A model generated the notes under the pieces. It saw only the letters and a list, made by a program, of their open reading frames with translations, did no database searches and was not told the origin of the DNA. Positions 44,291-53,133 of a stretch of DNA of 64,000 nt are shown here, in pieces. The stretch is taken from positions 62,001-126,000 of the forward strand of contig CAKPMJ010000001.1 in the NCBI GenBank assembly GCA_934167965.1. Reading direction: 5' to 3'. Positions within the stretch are counted from its first letter, which is position 1. Each line of letters starts with the position of its first letter. The stretch comes from an uncultured Clostridia bacterium. GTDB lineage: Bacteria > Bacillota > Clostridia > TANB77 > CAG-508. The position numbers and the translations under genes are program-made.

Positions 44291-46495
44291 ATGTCAGAAG
44301 TTGAAAATGTCACGATAGGACAAGTAATAGCAAAGAAAAAAGAAGTATCAAAAAGAGTAGATAGTAAATTAATAATGAAAGCATACAATTATGCTGTTGA
44401 AAAACATGGAGATCAAAAAAGAAATTCAGGAGAGCCATATATAATTCATCCATTGCAAGTTGCTTATATATTGGCTGGAATGGGGTTAGATGAACAAACC
44501 ATTTGTGCATCTTTGCTTCATGATGTAGTCGAAGATACAGATGCAACGAATCAAGATTTAATTAATATATTTGGAAATGAAATTGCTGAAATGGTGTCTG
44601 GAGTAACTAAACTTAGTACAGTTAAATTCGAAACTCTAGAAGAAACACAAGTAGAAAATTATAGAAAAATGTTTCTAGCAATGGGGAAAGATATAAGAGT
44701 AATACTTATTAAATTAGCAGATAGATTACACAATATGAGAACTCTAAAATATCTAAAAAGAGATAGACAATTAGCTAATGCAAGAGAAACATTGGAACTA
44801 TATTCTCCACTTGCTAATAGATTAGGTTTGTATGCTATAAAAGCCGAATTAGATGACCTAAGCTTTAAATATTTATATCCAGAAGAATATCGCGAGATAG
44901 TAGAAGGAATAAATAAGAAAAAAGATGAGAGACTATTTTTCATTGAAAAAATAATGGAGGATATAAGAAAAGAATTAAAAAGACAAAAAATAGATGCACA
45001 AGTCACTGGAAGAGCAAAACACCTATATAGTATATACAAAAAAATGCAAAGAGACAATTCAACACTTGACCAAATATATGATTTATTTGCACTGAGAATT
45101 ATAGTAAACTCTGTAAAAGATTGTTATGCTGCACTTGGAGTAGTTCATGAAATGTACAATCCTATGCCAGGAAGATTTAAAGACTATATAGCTGTTCCTA
45201 AACCTAATATGTATCAATCAATACACACAACATTATTAGGAGAAAAGGGAACGCCATTTGAAGTACAAATACGTACATGGGATATGCATAGAATAGCAGA
45301 GTTTGGTATTGCTGCACACTGGGCATACAAAGAAGCAAACTTTCTAGGAAGAGGAAAACAAAATATACAAGTTAAACAAGATGATTTAGCATGGCTTAGA
45401 GAGAGCATCGAATGGCAACAAGATATGCAAAATCCTCAAGAATTTTTAGAAACACTTAAGACTGAATTATTTGAAGATGAAGTATATGTATTTACACCAA
45501 AAGGAGCAATTAAATCATTACCAAAAGGAGCAACACCAATAGATTTTGCATATACAATACATGCAGAGATCGGACATCATATGACAGGATGCAAAATAAA
45601 TAGTAGAATGATGCCAATAATAACACCTCTAAAAACAGGGGATATTGTAGAAATAATTACAAGTGATAACTCAAAAGGACCAAGCTTAGATTGGCTTAAA
45701 TTTGTAAAAACATCATCAGCTAGAAATAGAATTAATGGATGGTTTAAAAAAGAGAAAAAAGCAGAAAACATTGAAAAAGGTAAAGATTTAATAGAAAAAG
45801 AAACAAAGAGAATAGGAATACCATATAGTGATTTATTTAAACCAGAATATATACAACCAATGTTAGATAGATACAAATATAAAGACTTGGATGAAATGTA
45901 TGCTGCAGTTGGTTTCGGAGCAAATTCGGCTATAAAAGTAATAGCTAGGATGCTTATAGAATATAGAAAAGAACACAAAGAAGAAAACATAGAAGAAAAA
46001 ATAGAAAAACTTACAACTGTAAAATCAGAACCAAAAACAAAAGCTTCAAATTATGGTATAGTAGTAAAAGGAATTGATAATTGTTTAGTAAAACTTTCAA
46101 AATGTTGTAATCCATTACCGGGAGACGAAATAGTAGGATATATAACAAAAGGAAGAGGAGTATCTGTTCATCGTAAGGATTGCGTAAATGTTGGAGAACT
46201 ACTTAAAGAAGGAAACAGAATGATTGATGTATCTTGGGTTTCAGCAGAGCAATCATCATACAATGTAGATATAGAAGTGTTTGCAAATGATAGATCAGGT
46301 CTTCTATCAGATGTAATACAAGAACTAGGAGCTATAAAAGCCAAAATGATAGGAGTTAATGCAAGAGCCACAAAAGATAGAATAGCTGTAATAGATATAA
46401 CAATAGAAACACAAAACTTAAATGAATTAAACAATATAATAAAAGTACTTAGAAAAATTGACAGTGTATATGAGGTAAAGAGAAAAAAGATATAA
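44291..46495 (+). CDS. relA: Bifunctional (p)ppGpp synthetase/hydrolase, RelA/SpoT family
   Basis: The long Rel form, 734 residues. The HD hydrolase domain (about 25-180) has YIIHPLQVAYIL and LLHDVVEDTD. The synthetase domain (about 235-350) has GRAKHLYSIYKKM and PNMYQSIHTT. A TGS domain (about 395-455) and a C-terminal ACT domain (about 660-734) follow. Both catalytic sites look intact, so it can make and degrade the stringent-response alarmone. Confidence 0.96.
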   Translation: MSEVENVTIGQVIAKKKEVSKRVDSKLIMKAYNYAVEKHGDQKRNSGEPYIIHPLQVAYILAGMGLDEQTICASLLHDVVEDTDATNQDLINIFGNEIAEMVSGVTKLSTVKFETLEETQVENYRKMFLAMGKDIRVILIKLADRLHNMRTLKYLKRDRQLANARETLELYSPLANRLGLYAIKAELDDLSFKYLYPEEYREIVEGINKKKDERLFFIEKIMEDIRKELKRQKIDAQVTGRAKHLYSIYKKMQRDNSTLDQIYDLFALRIIVNSVKDCYAALGVVHEMYNPMPGRFKDYIAVPKPNMYQSIHTTLLGEKGTPFEVQIRTWDMHRIAEFGIAAHWAYKEANFLGRGKQNIQVKQDDLAWLRESIEWQQDMQNPQEFLETLKTELFEDEVYVFTPKGAIKSLPKGATPIDFAYTIHAEIGHHMTGCKINSRMMPIITPLKTGDIVEIITSDNSKGPSLDWLKFVKTSSARNRINGWFKKEKKAENIEKGKDLIEKETKRIGIPYSDLFKPEYIQPMLDRYKYKDLDEMYAAVGFGANSAIKVIARMLIEYRKEHKEENIEEKIEKLTTVKSEPKTKASNYGIVVKGIDNCLVKLSKCCNPLPGDEIVGYITKGRGVSVHRKDCVNVGELLKEGNRMIDVSWVSAEQSSYNVDIEVFANDRSGLLSDVIQELGAIKAKMIGVNARATKDRIAVIDITIETQNLNELNNIIKVLRKIDSVYEVKRKKI

Positions 46496-46528
46496 GCACT
46501 GAAGAAACGAAAGGATATGAAATAAAAG

Positions 46529-47179
46529 ATGATTTTAAAAAGATTACAAATAGATACTTTAATGGGAGGAGATCCAACCAATTGCTATATTGTTTTAGAT
46601 CAAGAATCTAAAGAATTGATGGTTGTTGACCCAGGTGGAGATGTAGACAAGATAATAGAAATAATAAATATTTTACAGGGAAATTTGAAATATATTTATA
46701 TAACGCATTGTCATGGGGATCATATTTTAGGAGTAACTGAATTACAACAAAAAATGGGAGGAAAAATTTTAATACACCGTGATGATGAAGATGGATTAAA
46801 CAATAAAGATATAAACTTAACAGGAATTGTTGGAACAAAAGAAATAGAACTAGAAGCGGATTCAAGAGTGGATGACGGAGATTTAATTCATTTAGGAGAT
46901 TTAGAGTTTAAAGTAATACACACTCCAGGGCATACTGCTGGAGGAAGTTCTTTATACTGTGAAAGTGAAAAATTATTATTTTCTGGTGATACTCTATTTA
47001 GAGGAACATGGGGAAGAACAGATCTCCCCACATCAGACTTTATGGCAATAATGGATTCAATAACAAATAAATTAATGAAATTACCAGATGAAACTATTGT
47101 ATATCCAGGTCATGGTAAATCTACAAAGATAGGAGAGGAAAAGCCTATTTACTTGGAATTAAAACCTAGAGGTTATTAG
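46529..47179 (+). CDS. MBL-fold metallo-hydrolase (glyoxalase II-like)
   Basis: The product is 216 residues with the metal motif THCHGDHILG (about 65-74), a second His in HTPGHTAGG, Asp in FSGDTLFRGTWGRTD and the final His in VYPGHGKST. These are the seven ligands of a binuclear metallo-beta-lactamase fold. Length and motifs suit YcbL/glyoxalase II-like thioesterases. It lies 34 bases after relA, a common Firmicute arrangement. Confidence 0.92.
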   Translation: MILKRLQIDTLMGGDPTNCYIVLDQESKELMVVDPGGDVDKIIEIINILQGNLKYIYITHCHGDHILGVTELQQKMGGKILIHRDDEDGLNNKDINLTGIVGTKEIELEADSRVDDGDLIHLGDLEFKVIHTPGHTAGGSSLYCESEKLLFSGDTLFRGTWGRTDLPTSDFMAIMDSITNKLMKLPDETIVYPGHGKSTKIGEEKPIYLELKPRGY

Positions 47180-47234
47180 CATAAAATTAAGTAACATTGA
47201 ATAAATATTATAAGAAAGGACAAGGAGAAATAAT

Positions 47235-48408
47235 ATGTTTAATGTTACAGTAATTAGATTAAAAGATGTAATAAAATATCCAGTAGTATTTGCAATTGTA
47301 ATGATTGTAATGTATTTTGCTACTAGATATTTTTTTAATGAAAATAAAATTTCTGAACCCAAGATAAATATAACCGAAAAAATAAAGGTAAGTTTAAGTG
47401 AATATTCATTATATCCTATAGAAACAGAAATGCCAATAATAGAAGTGACCATAAATGCGAAAGAATCAACAAATGAAGAAAATGAAAGCACAGGAGATTT
47501 TACATCATATATTCTAAATAAAGCACTGAAATTACAGTTAGGTGTAATAGATGCGAAAGAGGTATCAAAAATTGAAGAGAAACAAGAAAATATAAAAGAA
47601 GAGGATGCTAATGAAGAAAAAAAAGAACTACAAATGGCTTCAAAAGAAGAGAATACAAAAGTAGTAACAAAAGATCCAATTGAGGAGAAGTATACAAATA
47701 CATACAATGGTGTAAAAGTAAGAAATGGAACAAAATATTCACTTACAAAGGATATATTAAATCCCCAAAATTTAAAAATAGATAATTCAAATGTATTAAT
47801 TTTTCATACACATACATGTGAAAGTTACACCCAAAGTGAAGGATATACATACAAAGCATCAGGAAACTTTAGGACTCGTGATCAAAAATACTCAGTATGT
47901 AGGGTAGGAGATGAACTGGAAAGTTATTTAACTAAATATAAATTTAATGTTATACATAATAAGACATACCATGATTATCCTGCATACAATGGTTCTTATT
48001 CTAGGTCATTAAGTACTGTAAAAAAAATATTAAAGAAACAAAAATCGGATATAATTATAGATTTACATAGAGATGCTATTGGAAGCAATAGTGGTTATGC
48101 ACCAACAGTAAAAATAGGAAATGATTATTGTGCCCAACTCATGTTTGTAATGCGGAAGTGATGGGGGAGGATTAAATCATCCTGATTGGAAAAATAATTT
48201 GAAGTTTGCTGTAAAGATTCAAGAAGAAGCAGAAAAGTTATATCCAGGACTATTTAAACCAATTTTGCTCAGAAATTCTAGATATAACCAGCATTTAGGA
48301 AAAGCAGCTTGCATAATAGAAGTTGGTTCAACTGGAAATACATTAGATCAGTGCTTAAAGAGCATGAAATATCTATCTTTAGTAATGAATGAGGCTTTAA
48401 AAAAATGA
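47235..48408 (+). pseudogene. spoIIP: Stage II sporulation protein P, interrupted by a +1 frameshift
   Basis: The first frame (47235-48161) encodes a membrane-anchored SpoIIP: N-terminal helix (about 15-33), a charged linker, then the amidase domain with IFHTHTCESYT and IIDLHRDAIG. Around 48150-48155 (ATGCGGAAG) one extra base moves the ribosome into TGA. The other frame resumes at once as GSDGGGLNHPDW and runs to 48408 with the normal SpoIIP end (IIEVGSTGNTLDQCLKSMKYL). SpoIIP cuts peptidoglycan during engulfment; if the shift is real, sporulation should be impaired. Confidence 0.88.
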
Positions 48409-48440
48409 TAAAATAAACATAATTTATTTTGGAAAAATCT

Positions 48441-48469
48441 TTGACTTTTGCCAAAATTTGTAGTATAAT
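48441..48469 (+). promoter_or_regulatory. Promoter for carD
   Basis: TTGACT, 17 bases, TATAAT, about 70 bases before the gene. Confidence 0.8.
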
Positions 48470-48536
48470 ATAATTGTTGATTACATAAAAGGTAACAAAA
48501 AATATATAAAAAAATTTGCTGAAAGGAGTGACATAC

Positions 48537-49094
48537 ATGTTTAATGTAGGTGACCAAATCGTTTATCCAATGCATGGAGCTGGAACAATAGATTCAATAG
48601 AGGAAAAAGATATTTTAGGAGAGAAACAAGCTTATTATATTTTAAAAATGCCTGGAGAGATAAAGGTAATGGTACCAGTAGAAAAAGCAGAGCAAGTAGG
48701 AGTAAGGAACATAATAGATAAAACCTCAGCAGATAAAGTATTCAGTCTTTTATCACAAGATGAAACAGAGATGGATAAAAATTGGAACAAAAGATATAGA
48801 GACAACATGGAAAAAATAAAGAGTGGAGATATATATGAGATAGCAGATGTTGTTAGAAATTTAAGCTTTAAACAAAAAGAAAAAGGACTTTCAACAGGAG
48901 AAAAGAAAATGCTAACAAATGCAAAACAAATTTTAGTTAGTGAGTTAGTTTTAGCAGAACAATCAAATGAAGATGAGATAGAGGAATTAGTAGACAACAA
49001 AATTAATACATCATTTATGTTATTTAGATCTGATGATGTTGTTAAAGAAAGTGTTGTTGAAAAATTTATTCCTTTTGATGGAAAAAATGCTTAA
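48537..49094 (+). CDS. CarD-family transcriptional regulator
   Basis: About 185 residues from the ATG at 48537, with AAAGGAG 8 bases upstream; the frame opens 21 bases earlier through the ribosome binding site. The N-terminal CarD/TRCF Tudor-like domain is FNVGDQIVYPMHGAGTI (binds RNA polymerase beta), and the C-terminal part is helical (DNA-binding in CarD/CdnL). It probably stabilises open complexes, for example at rRNA promoters. Confidence 0.92.
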   Translation: MFNVGDQIVYPMHGAGTIDSIEEKDILGEKQAYYILKMPGEIKVMVPVEKAEQVGVRNIIDKTSADKVFSLLSQDETEMDKNWNKRYRDNMEKIKSGDIYEIADVVRNLSFKQKEKGLSTGEKKMLTNAKQILVSELVLAEQSNEDEIEELVDNKINTSFMLFRSDDVVKESVVEKFIPFDGKNA

Positions 49095-49110
49095 ATAAAT
49101 ACATATATTT

Positions 49111-49152
49111 ATAAGGGTGTTTTATACTAAAATAAAGCACTCTTATATTTTT
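49111..49152 (+). terminator. Rho-independent terminator after carD
   Basis: ATAAGGGTG pairs with CACTCTTAT (one G-U), followed by ATTTTT. Confidence 0.8.
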
Positions 49153-49186
49153 AAAAAAATTTTTATACTTTTTTTTGGATTTTGTA

Positions 49187-49215
49187 TTGACAAATTTCAT
49201 CCTTAATTGTATAAT
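49187..49215 (+). promoter_or_regulatory. Consensus promoter for tRNA-Leu
   Basis: TTGACA, 17 bases, TATAAT: a perfect match, 35 bases before the tRNA. Confidence 0.9.
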
Positions 49216-49250
49216 GATAATCGTTGTAAGACAAAAGCCAGTTTATAAAT

Positions 49251-49339
49251 GCAGATGTGGCGGAACTGGCAGACGCACAGGACTTAAAATCCTGCGGTTG
49301 AATAAACCGTGCCGGTTCGATTCCGGCCATCTGCACCAA
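49251..49339 (+). tRNA. tRNA-Leu (anticodon TAA)
   Basis: The acceptor stem is GCAGATG/CATCTGC with encoded ACCA. The anticodon stem CAGGA/TCCTG holds loop CTTAAAA, giving anticodon TAA at 49285-49287. A long variable arm marks a class II tRNA, and GGTTCGATTCC forms the T arm. It has its own promoter and terminator. Confidence 0.97.
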
Positions 49340-49379
49340 TGACGTATCTGTTCGAACTAATAAAACAGATAGATACAAA

Positions 49380-49413
49380 AATCAATCAGAAAATAAATCT
49401 GGTTGATTTTTTT
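49380..49413 (+). terminator. Rho-independent terminator after tRNA-Leu
   Basis: AATCAATCAGA pairs with TCTGGTTGATT across a 7-base loop, followed by TTTTT. Confidence 0.9.
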
Positions 49414-49464
49414 GTTGCCTGAAAATAATAGAAAAATCATCCAAATGAAAGGATGGTGTTAAAA

Positions 49465-49625
49465 TTGAAAATAATTAAAAAAGAACTACAATTTGAAGAA
49501 TGTCTAAAACAGAGACTTGAATTTATATGTGAATTTGCTAAAGTTACTCCTATGATGTGTATATTTCAAACTTATCTAAAAAGATAAAATTATCAGAGTT
49601 AGAAGAATATTTGAAAAAAATATAA
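49465..49625 (+). pseudogene. Remnant of a small unknown gene
   Basis: An ORF from TTG (49465) runs 40 codons (KIIKKELQFEECLKQRLEFI and so on) and stops at 49587. Another frame continues plausible coding (YSYDVYISNLSKKIKLSELE) to 49625, suggesting a frameshifted short gene. The function is unknown. It lies between the tRNA terminator and the transposase remnant. Confidence 0.35.
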
Positions 49626-49708
49626 ATTATAAATGGTAAAATTAAGTGACGCAATTTGAAATAAAGATAGACACATAAAATTACAAATGATACAATGTGA
49701 TTGACAAG

Positions 49709-50151
49709 AAAGAGAGCGCCACCGCAGTGAGGACAATAGAGTTCAATAGGAGTATTAATCCAATTATGACGACTAAAGTTAGTGGAACAAACTTTACAGG
49801 AGAATTGCCCACGACCACCAGTATTGTCGTAGATATAGTTATGAGGAGCATTACAACAAGGGCAATGAACATGTTGAGGAACAGGATTTTACCACGAGAT
49901 TTAATAGGCTTTAAAGGTTTATTATGTTCTTTAAGATATTGTTCTAAAAGTTGTTTGTAGTCTTTCTTTTCAGGAACATGAATGATAGGCAATTTATCGA
50001 CTTTAAGTTTATTGTACTTAGGAGAAAACAAAGAATTATCCTTTTCTTTAAATTTTAAAGGTATATTTTTAACAATAAAATTAAATAAAAATAAAATTTG
50101 TTTATTAAGCTCTTGAATATGAGCTAGTAATAGAGGTATAATAGTATACAT
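49709..50151 (-). pseudogene. Transposase remnant with zinc ribbon, frameshifted and truncated
   Basis: It starts at 50151 with AAAGGAGTGG upstream on the minus strand. The N-terminus (IPLLLAHIQELNKQILFLFNF) and KPIKSRGK are in one frame. A T4 run at 49887-49890 (one base short) shifts the frame, after which the other frame gives NPVPQHVHCPCCNAPHNYIY, GQFSCKVC and LYCPHCGGAL, a zinc-ribbon region typical of some insertion-sequence transposases. Homology stops near 49712. The catalytic DDE part is missing, so it is dead. I cannot name the IS family. Confidence 0.65.
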
Positions 50152-50204
50152 GATACACCACTCCTTTATGGTTATTTGGTTGTTTGTTCAAAACTATTAT
50201 ACCA

Positions 50205-50265
50205 TAAAAGAGGGGGTATCATTTTTTTGTTACAAAAAAGTGATATAACCCTAGAAAATACAGGG
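50205..50265. repeat. Inverted repeat at the end of the transposase remnant
   Basis: TATCATTTTTTTG pairs with CAAAAAAGTGATA around TTA, flanked by GGG and CCC. It is probably the outer end or regulatory hairpin of the insertion sequence. Confidence 0.45.
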
Positions 50266-50326
50266 GTGTAACTAAATAGAAAATAAAATTAGTTTACACT
50301 ACCATTTTTAAAGGAGGAAAAAAACT

Positions 50327-50587
50327 ATGAATAATGAATTACCAAAAACAAAAATTGATGAAAGAACAGGCGCTGAATATACTATAATGCTAATGGACAG
50401 GACATTAAATACACACTTAAAAGAAATGGCAGATAATAGAGCCCAGCAGATTATTAGTGAGTTAAAAGCTAAAAGTGATTTGACAGAAGATATGAAAAAT
50501 ACTGATGTGCTTTATTGGGTTGGAACTATGAACTCTATTAAGGCACAAGCAGAAGAAATTGTTTTTAGTGAATTAATTTATTTGTAA
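50327..50587 (+). CDS. TnpV-like small protein
   Basis: A helical protein of 86 residues. The C-terminal WVGTMNSIKAQAEEIVFSELIY matches the end of TnpV-type transposon-encoded proteins (W..RMN.I...AEEIV..ELIY). AAAGGAGG lies 9 bases upstream. TnpV proteins travel on transposons and plasmids, and their function is unclear. It lies beside the dead transposase, fitting an accessory patch. Confidence 0.6.
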   Translation: MNNELPKTKIDERTGAEYTIMLMDRTLNTHLKEMADNRAQQIISELKAKSDLTEDMKNTDVLYWVGTMNSIKAQAEEIVFSELIYL

Positions 50588-50697
50588 AATGTATATAAAA
50601 AGAACTTTAGAAAATGTTTCATTTTTTATTATTACATAATATAACTGAGCAAACTTGTAATTTTATGTAAAATGTTATATAATATAATTATAATATT

Positions 50698-50762
50698 CGT
50701 GGGTACAGCGAAATATAACAAATGTACCACATTAGTAAATATCACTGACATTTTAGTGGTAT
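50698..50762 (+). promoter_or_regulatory. Structured leader before the zinc-finger gene
   Basis: Two consecutive hairpins: GGTACA with TGTACC (50702-50729), and ATCACT with AGTGGT (50741-50760). They lie in an otherwise gene-free stretch between TATAAT-like sequence near 50676-50682 and the ribosome binding site. The function is unknown. The rest of 50588-50785 shows nothing else. Confidence 0.35.
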
Positions 50763-50785
50763 GCTAAATGGATAAGGAGACTACT

Positions 50786-51253
50786 ATGAAACGGACTATT
50801 ATAATCGAATGTCAGGCTTGTGGAGGAACTGGACTTTACAAAGGAATGGCTGAAAGAGATGGAGCAGCAGTTGTATGTTCTCATTGTCACGGAACGGGCA
50901 AAACCGAATTTACTTACAACGAATTTGAAGGACGTAAGGAAATGGACGGTGTAACCCGTGTGTTTGAAAGTAGCTTCGGATACGTGCACGCAGATAAGGA
51001 CACTACAACAGAAGAAGGCAGAACTCTCCATTTCTCACAGTATGGCTGTTCTTATGAAGAATGGAAAGCAGGTGTTGAGCCTACTCCTATGGAGGAACTG
51101 TATTGCCCTTATATCTATCGCAATCGTGGTATTGGCAATGAGCCGAGTAGTCGTTGTGAAAAAGGGTGTGGCGGTTTTGAAAGTATCAGCAACTGCAAGT
51201 TCTATTCCGACAAAGCAAAGTGCTGGGAAGAATGGCACAAGAATAACTATTAA
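50786..51253 (+). CDS. Cys-rich protein with DnaJ-like zinc-finger repeats
   Basis: About 155 residues from the ATG at 50786; AAGGAG lies 8 bases upstream inside an earlier in-frame ATG. Two CxxCxGxG repeats, CQACGGTG and CSHCHGTG (about residues 10-45), form a DnaJ-type zinc centre. The C-terminal part has further Cys (RCEKGCGGFESISNCKFYSDKAKCWEEWH). Codon use (CGT, GGC, GAC, ACC) and base composition are unlike the neighbours, so it is probably acquired. The role is unknown. Confidence 0.7.
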   Translation: MKRTIIIECQACGGTGLYKGMAERDGAAVVCSHCHGTGKTEFTYNEFEGRKEMDGVTRVFESSFGYVHADKDTTTEEGRTLHFSQYGCSYEEWKAGVEPTPMEELYCPYIYRNRGIGNEPSSRCEKGCGGFESISNCKFYSDKAKCWEEWHKNNY

Positions 51254-51284
51254 CCTTAATCCAAAAAAGAAAAATATTTCTTTT

Positions 51285-51307
51285 CCTCGCAAGAGGTTTC
51301 TTTTTTT
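51285..51307 (+). terminator. Short terminator after the zinc-finger gene
   Basis: CCTC-GCAA-GAGG followed by a T-rich run (TTTCTTTTTTTC). Confidence 0.65.
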
Positions 51308-51381
51308 CTTTAATTATAAAAATATGAAAAGTAAAATTTTTAATTCTACGTCAACGGCACCAATATTATTGCGAGTCTTGT

Positions 51382-51409
51382 AAAAAAGTCAGCCTAAGCT
51401 GACTTTTTT
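51382..51409. terminator. Bidirectional terminator
   Basis: AAAAAAGTCAGC-CTAA-GCTGACTTTTTT, a perfect 12-bp stem with T-runs on both strands. It closes the dehydrogenase gene on the minus strand and the accessory patch on the plus strand. The stretch 51308-51381 before it shows nothing recognisable. Confidence 0.92.
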
Positions 51410-51418
51410 ACATAAAAA

Positions 51419-52495
51419 TTATTTTACATACTCATTCAAAGGTTTTACTCTATAATTTAATTCTCCAAACTTATCAGTTGTTACATAACCAGGAGTACTA
51501 TTTATAACATCTGGTATACGATTCACTACTGAAGCACAAGTTAATTCAACTGTTGCAGGTCTTGCAACTACAATAGTTGTATCTGGCTCACCATAAACTG
51601 TCCATTCGTTTTTGTCAAAATCTTCCTTAGAATATACTTTTCCAATACATTCTGTTTCAAGTGTGATTCCTTCTTTAGTAGTTGTAGTAACTACTGCACT
51701 CATACCTGTTGCATCTCCAGCTTTAACAGTCATTCCTAATGTAGAAGAATATATATCTTCTTTATAAGTTTGAGGAACTGTTTTTTGCGTTTGACTTTCA
51801 ACTGTTAGTCCTAACTTAGAACATAGCCAACCATTTACATTCCACATATAAGATGGTAAGTATTTACCAGATTCAATAACTTTTTGTCTTTCTTCGTTAC
51901 TTATTTTATCAACTGAAGCAACTTGTTCATCAAATTCTTGCATTGTTAGTCCAGAGCCATGAGCTTTAGCTAAAGCGATTCCATAATCTTCAACATTGTA
52001 GCTTGAACTTCCTTTTATTTTTGTAATTTTATGTGTAGATCCTGCAATTGAACTAATTAGTTGTCCCCAATAAATATCTTGATATCCACTTCCTGTAATT
52101 GTGCATCCTGTTTCTTTTGCCATATCATCTAACTTTTTAGTTATTGTTGGATTTGAATTGGCAGGGAAAAATGCTTCTTCACATGTAGTAATTGCATTTA
52201 TTCCAAGTTTTGCACATAACATTAAGCTATTTTCTACATCTGCAATTAAGCTCATTGTAGTAACTATAGCAATATCTGGCTTTACTTGTTTTAACATTTC
52301 TTCAGCGTTTTCTAATGCTGTTACAGTTACACCTTTATTTTCTCCTCCCATTAATTCATCGATATCTTTACCAACTACAGCAGGGTTTACATCGATAGCG
52401 CCAATTACTTCAGCACCTTTTTCAAAAACATAACGCATAGTATATATTGCCATTTTTCCTGTACCAAATTGTACAACTTTTACTTTTCTGTCCAT
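51419..52495 (-). CDS. NAD(P)H-dependent amino acid dehydrogenase-like protein (diaminopentanoate dehydrogenase type)
   Basis: About 358 residues from the ATG at 52495 (AGGAGGA upstream, itself inside an earlier ATG frame). The N-terminal Rossmann domain has VVQFGTGKMAIYTMRYV and GAEVIGAIDVNP. The rest fits the dihydrodipicolinate-reductase-like family that includes 2,4-diaminopentanoate dehydrogenase of ornithine fermentation. The specific substrate is uncertain, since no other ornithine-degradation gene is near. It is a single-gene unit with a terminator. Confidence 0.75.
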   Translation of the reverse strand: MDRKVKVVQFGTGKMAIYTMRYVFEKGAEVIGAIDVNPAVVGKDIDELMGGENKGVTVTALENAEEMLKQVKPDIAIVTTMSLIADVENSLMLCAKLGINAITTCEEAFFPANSNPTITKKLDDMAKETGCTITGSGYQDIYWGQLISSIAGSTHKITKIKGSSSYNVEDYGIALAKAHGSGLTMQEFDEQVASVDKISNEERQKVIESGKYLPSYMWNVNGWLCSKLGLTVESQTQKTVPQTYKEDIYSSTLGMTVKAGDATGMSAVVTTTTKEGITLETECIGKVYSKEDFDKNEWTVYGEPDTTIVVARPATVELTCASVVNRIPDVINSTPGYVTTDKFGELNYRVKPLNEYVK

Positions 52496-52607
52496 AAAAT
52501 ATTCCTCCTCTTTTGACATTTATATTTAGATTATATACCAAAAATATAAATTTATACAATAGGAAAATTAAAGTTTTTAATTAATTTTAAAAGTAGATAA
52601 TTGGTTG

Positions 52608-52889
52608 TTATATACAATAATATATCACTGCAAAAATAATAGTAACAATAAGGTATATAGAAATTATTTTATCGACAAGTGTTATTTTGATTTTATTTTG
52701 AACTATATTTATTACAGATTTAATTGCGTATACTAGCAAAGCAATTGAAAATGGAAATAATGGTAATGAACATATAAAATTAATACCCATTGAATCAGGG
52801 TGCATAATTGCGTCTAAAAATGATATAAAAAAATCAATGGCTATTATAAAATAAATAATTGTTATTATAATCTTAAATATTTTCTTCAT
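52608..52889 (-). CDS. Small membrane protein of unknown function
   Basis: About 93 residues with three hydrophobic segments (IIITIIYFIIAIDFFISF, PLFPFSIALLVYAI, IISIYLIVTIIFAVIYYCI). I prefer the ATG at 52889 with GGGAG 12 bases upstream; a TTG at 52901 is too close to that site. No motif is recognised. Confidence 0.5.
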   Translation of the reverse strand: MKKIFKIIITIIYFIIAIDFFISFLDAIMHPDSMGINFICSLPLFPFSIALLVYAIKSVINIVQNKIKITLVDKIISIYLIVTIIFAVIYYCI

Positions 52890-53069
52890 GTATTTTCTCA
52901 ACTCCCAATAGTTTTTATTTATTAAATCAATAATATCATAAAAATTTAGCTATATCAATAAAATTAAGATAATTTTAAAATTGTATATAATTGTATATAT
53001 AAGATATAATTAATATATAAAACCCTAAAATATCGCTATTTTAAAGAAAAATCTTTTATCTAAAATCTA

Positions 53070-53098
53070 TTGAAAAAAATTCCAAAAAGAGGTATAAT
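53070..53098 (+). promoter_or_regulatory. Promoter for der and following genes
   Basis: TTGAAA, 17 bases, TATAAT. The stretch 52902-53069 upstream has no gene that I can see. Confidence 0.75.
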
Positions 53099-53133
53099 AG
53101 TATATGTAGAAAAATGAGAGAAAGGAATAAAAA

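Noticed and set aside
48410..48440. Terminator after spoIIP
   Set aside because: AAAATAAA/TTTATTTT can pair, but it is all A-T with no clear T-run beyond the stem; too weak to list.
49697..49960. Plus-strand ORF opposite the transposase remnant
   Set aside because: Antisense of the zinc-ribbon region; the minus strand carries the recognisable Cys motifs.
50958..51383. Second ORF overlapping the zinc-finger gene
   Set aside because: Out-of-frame shadow with no ribosome binding site; it runs into a terminator.
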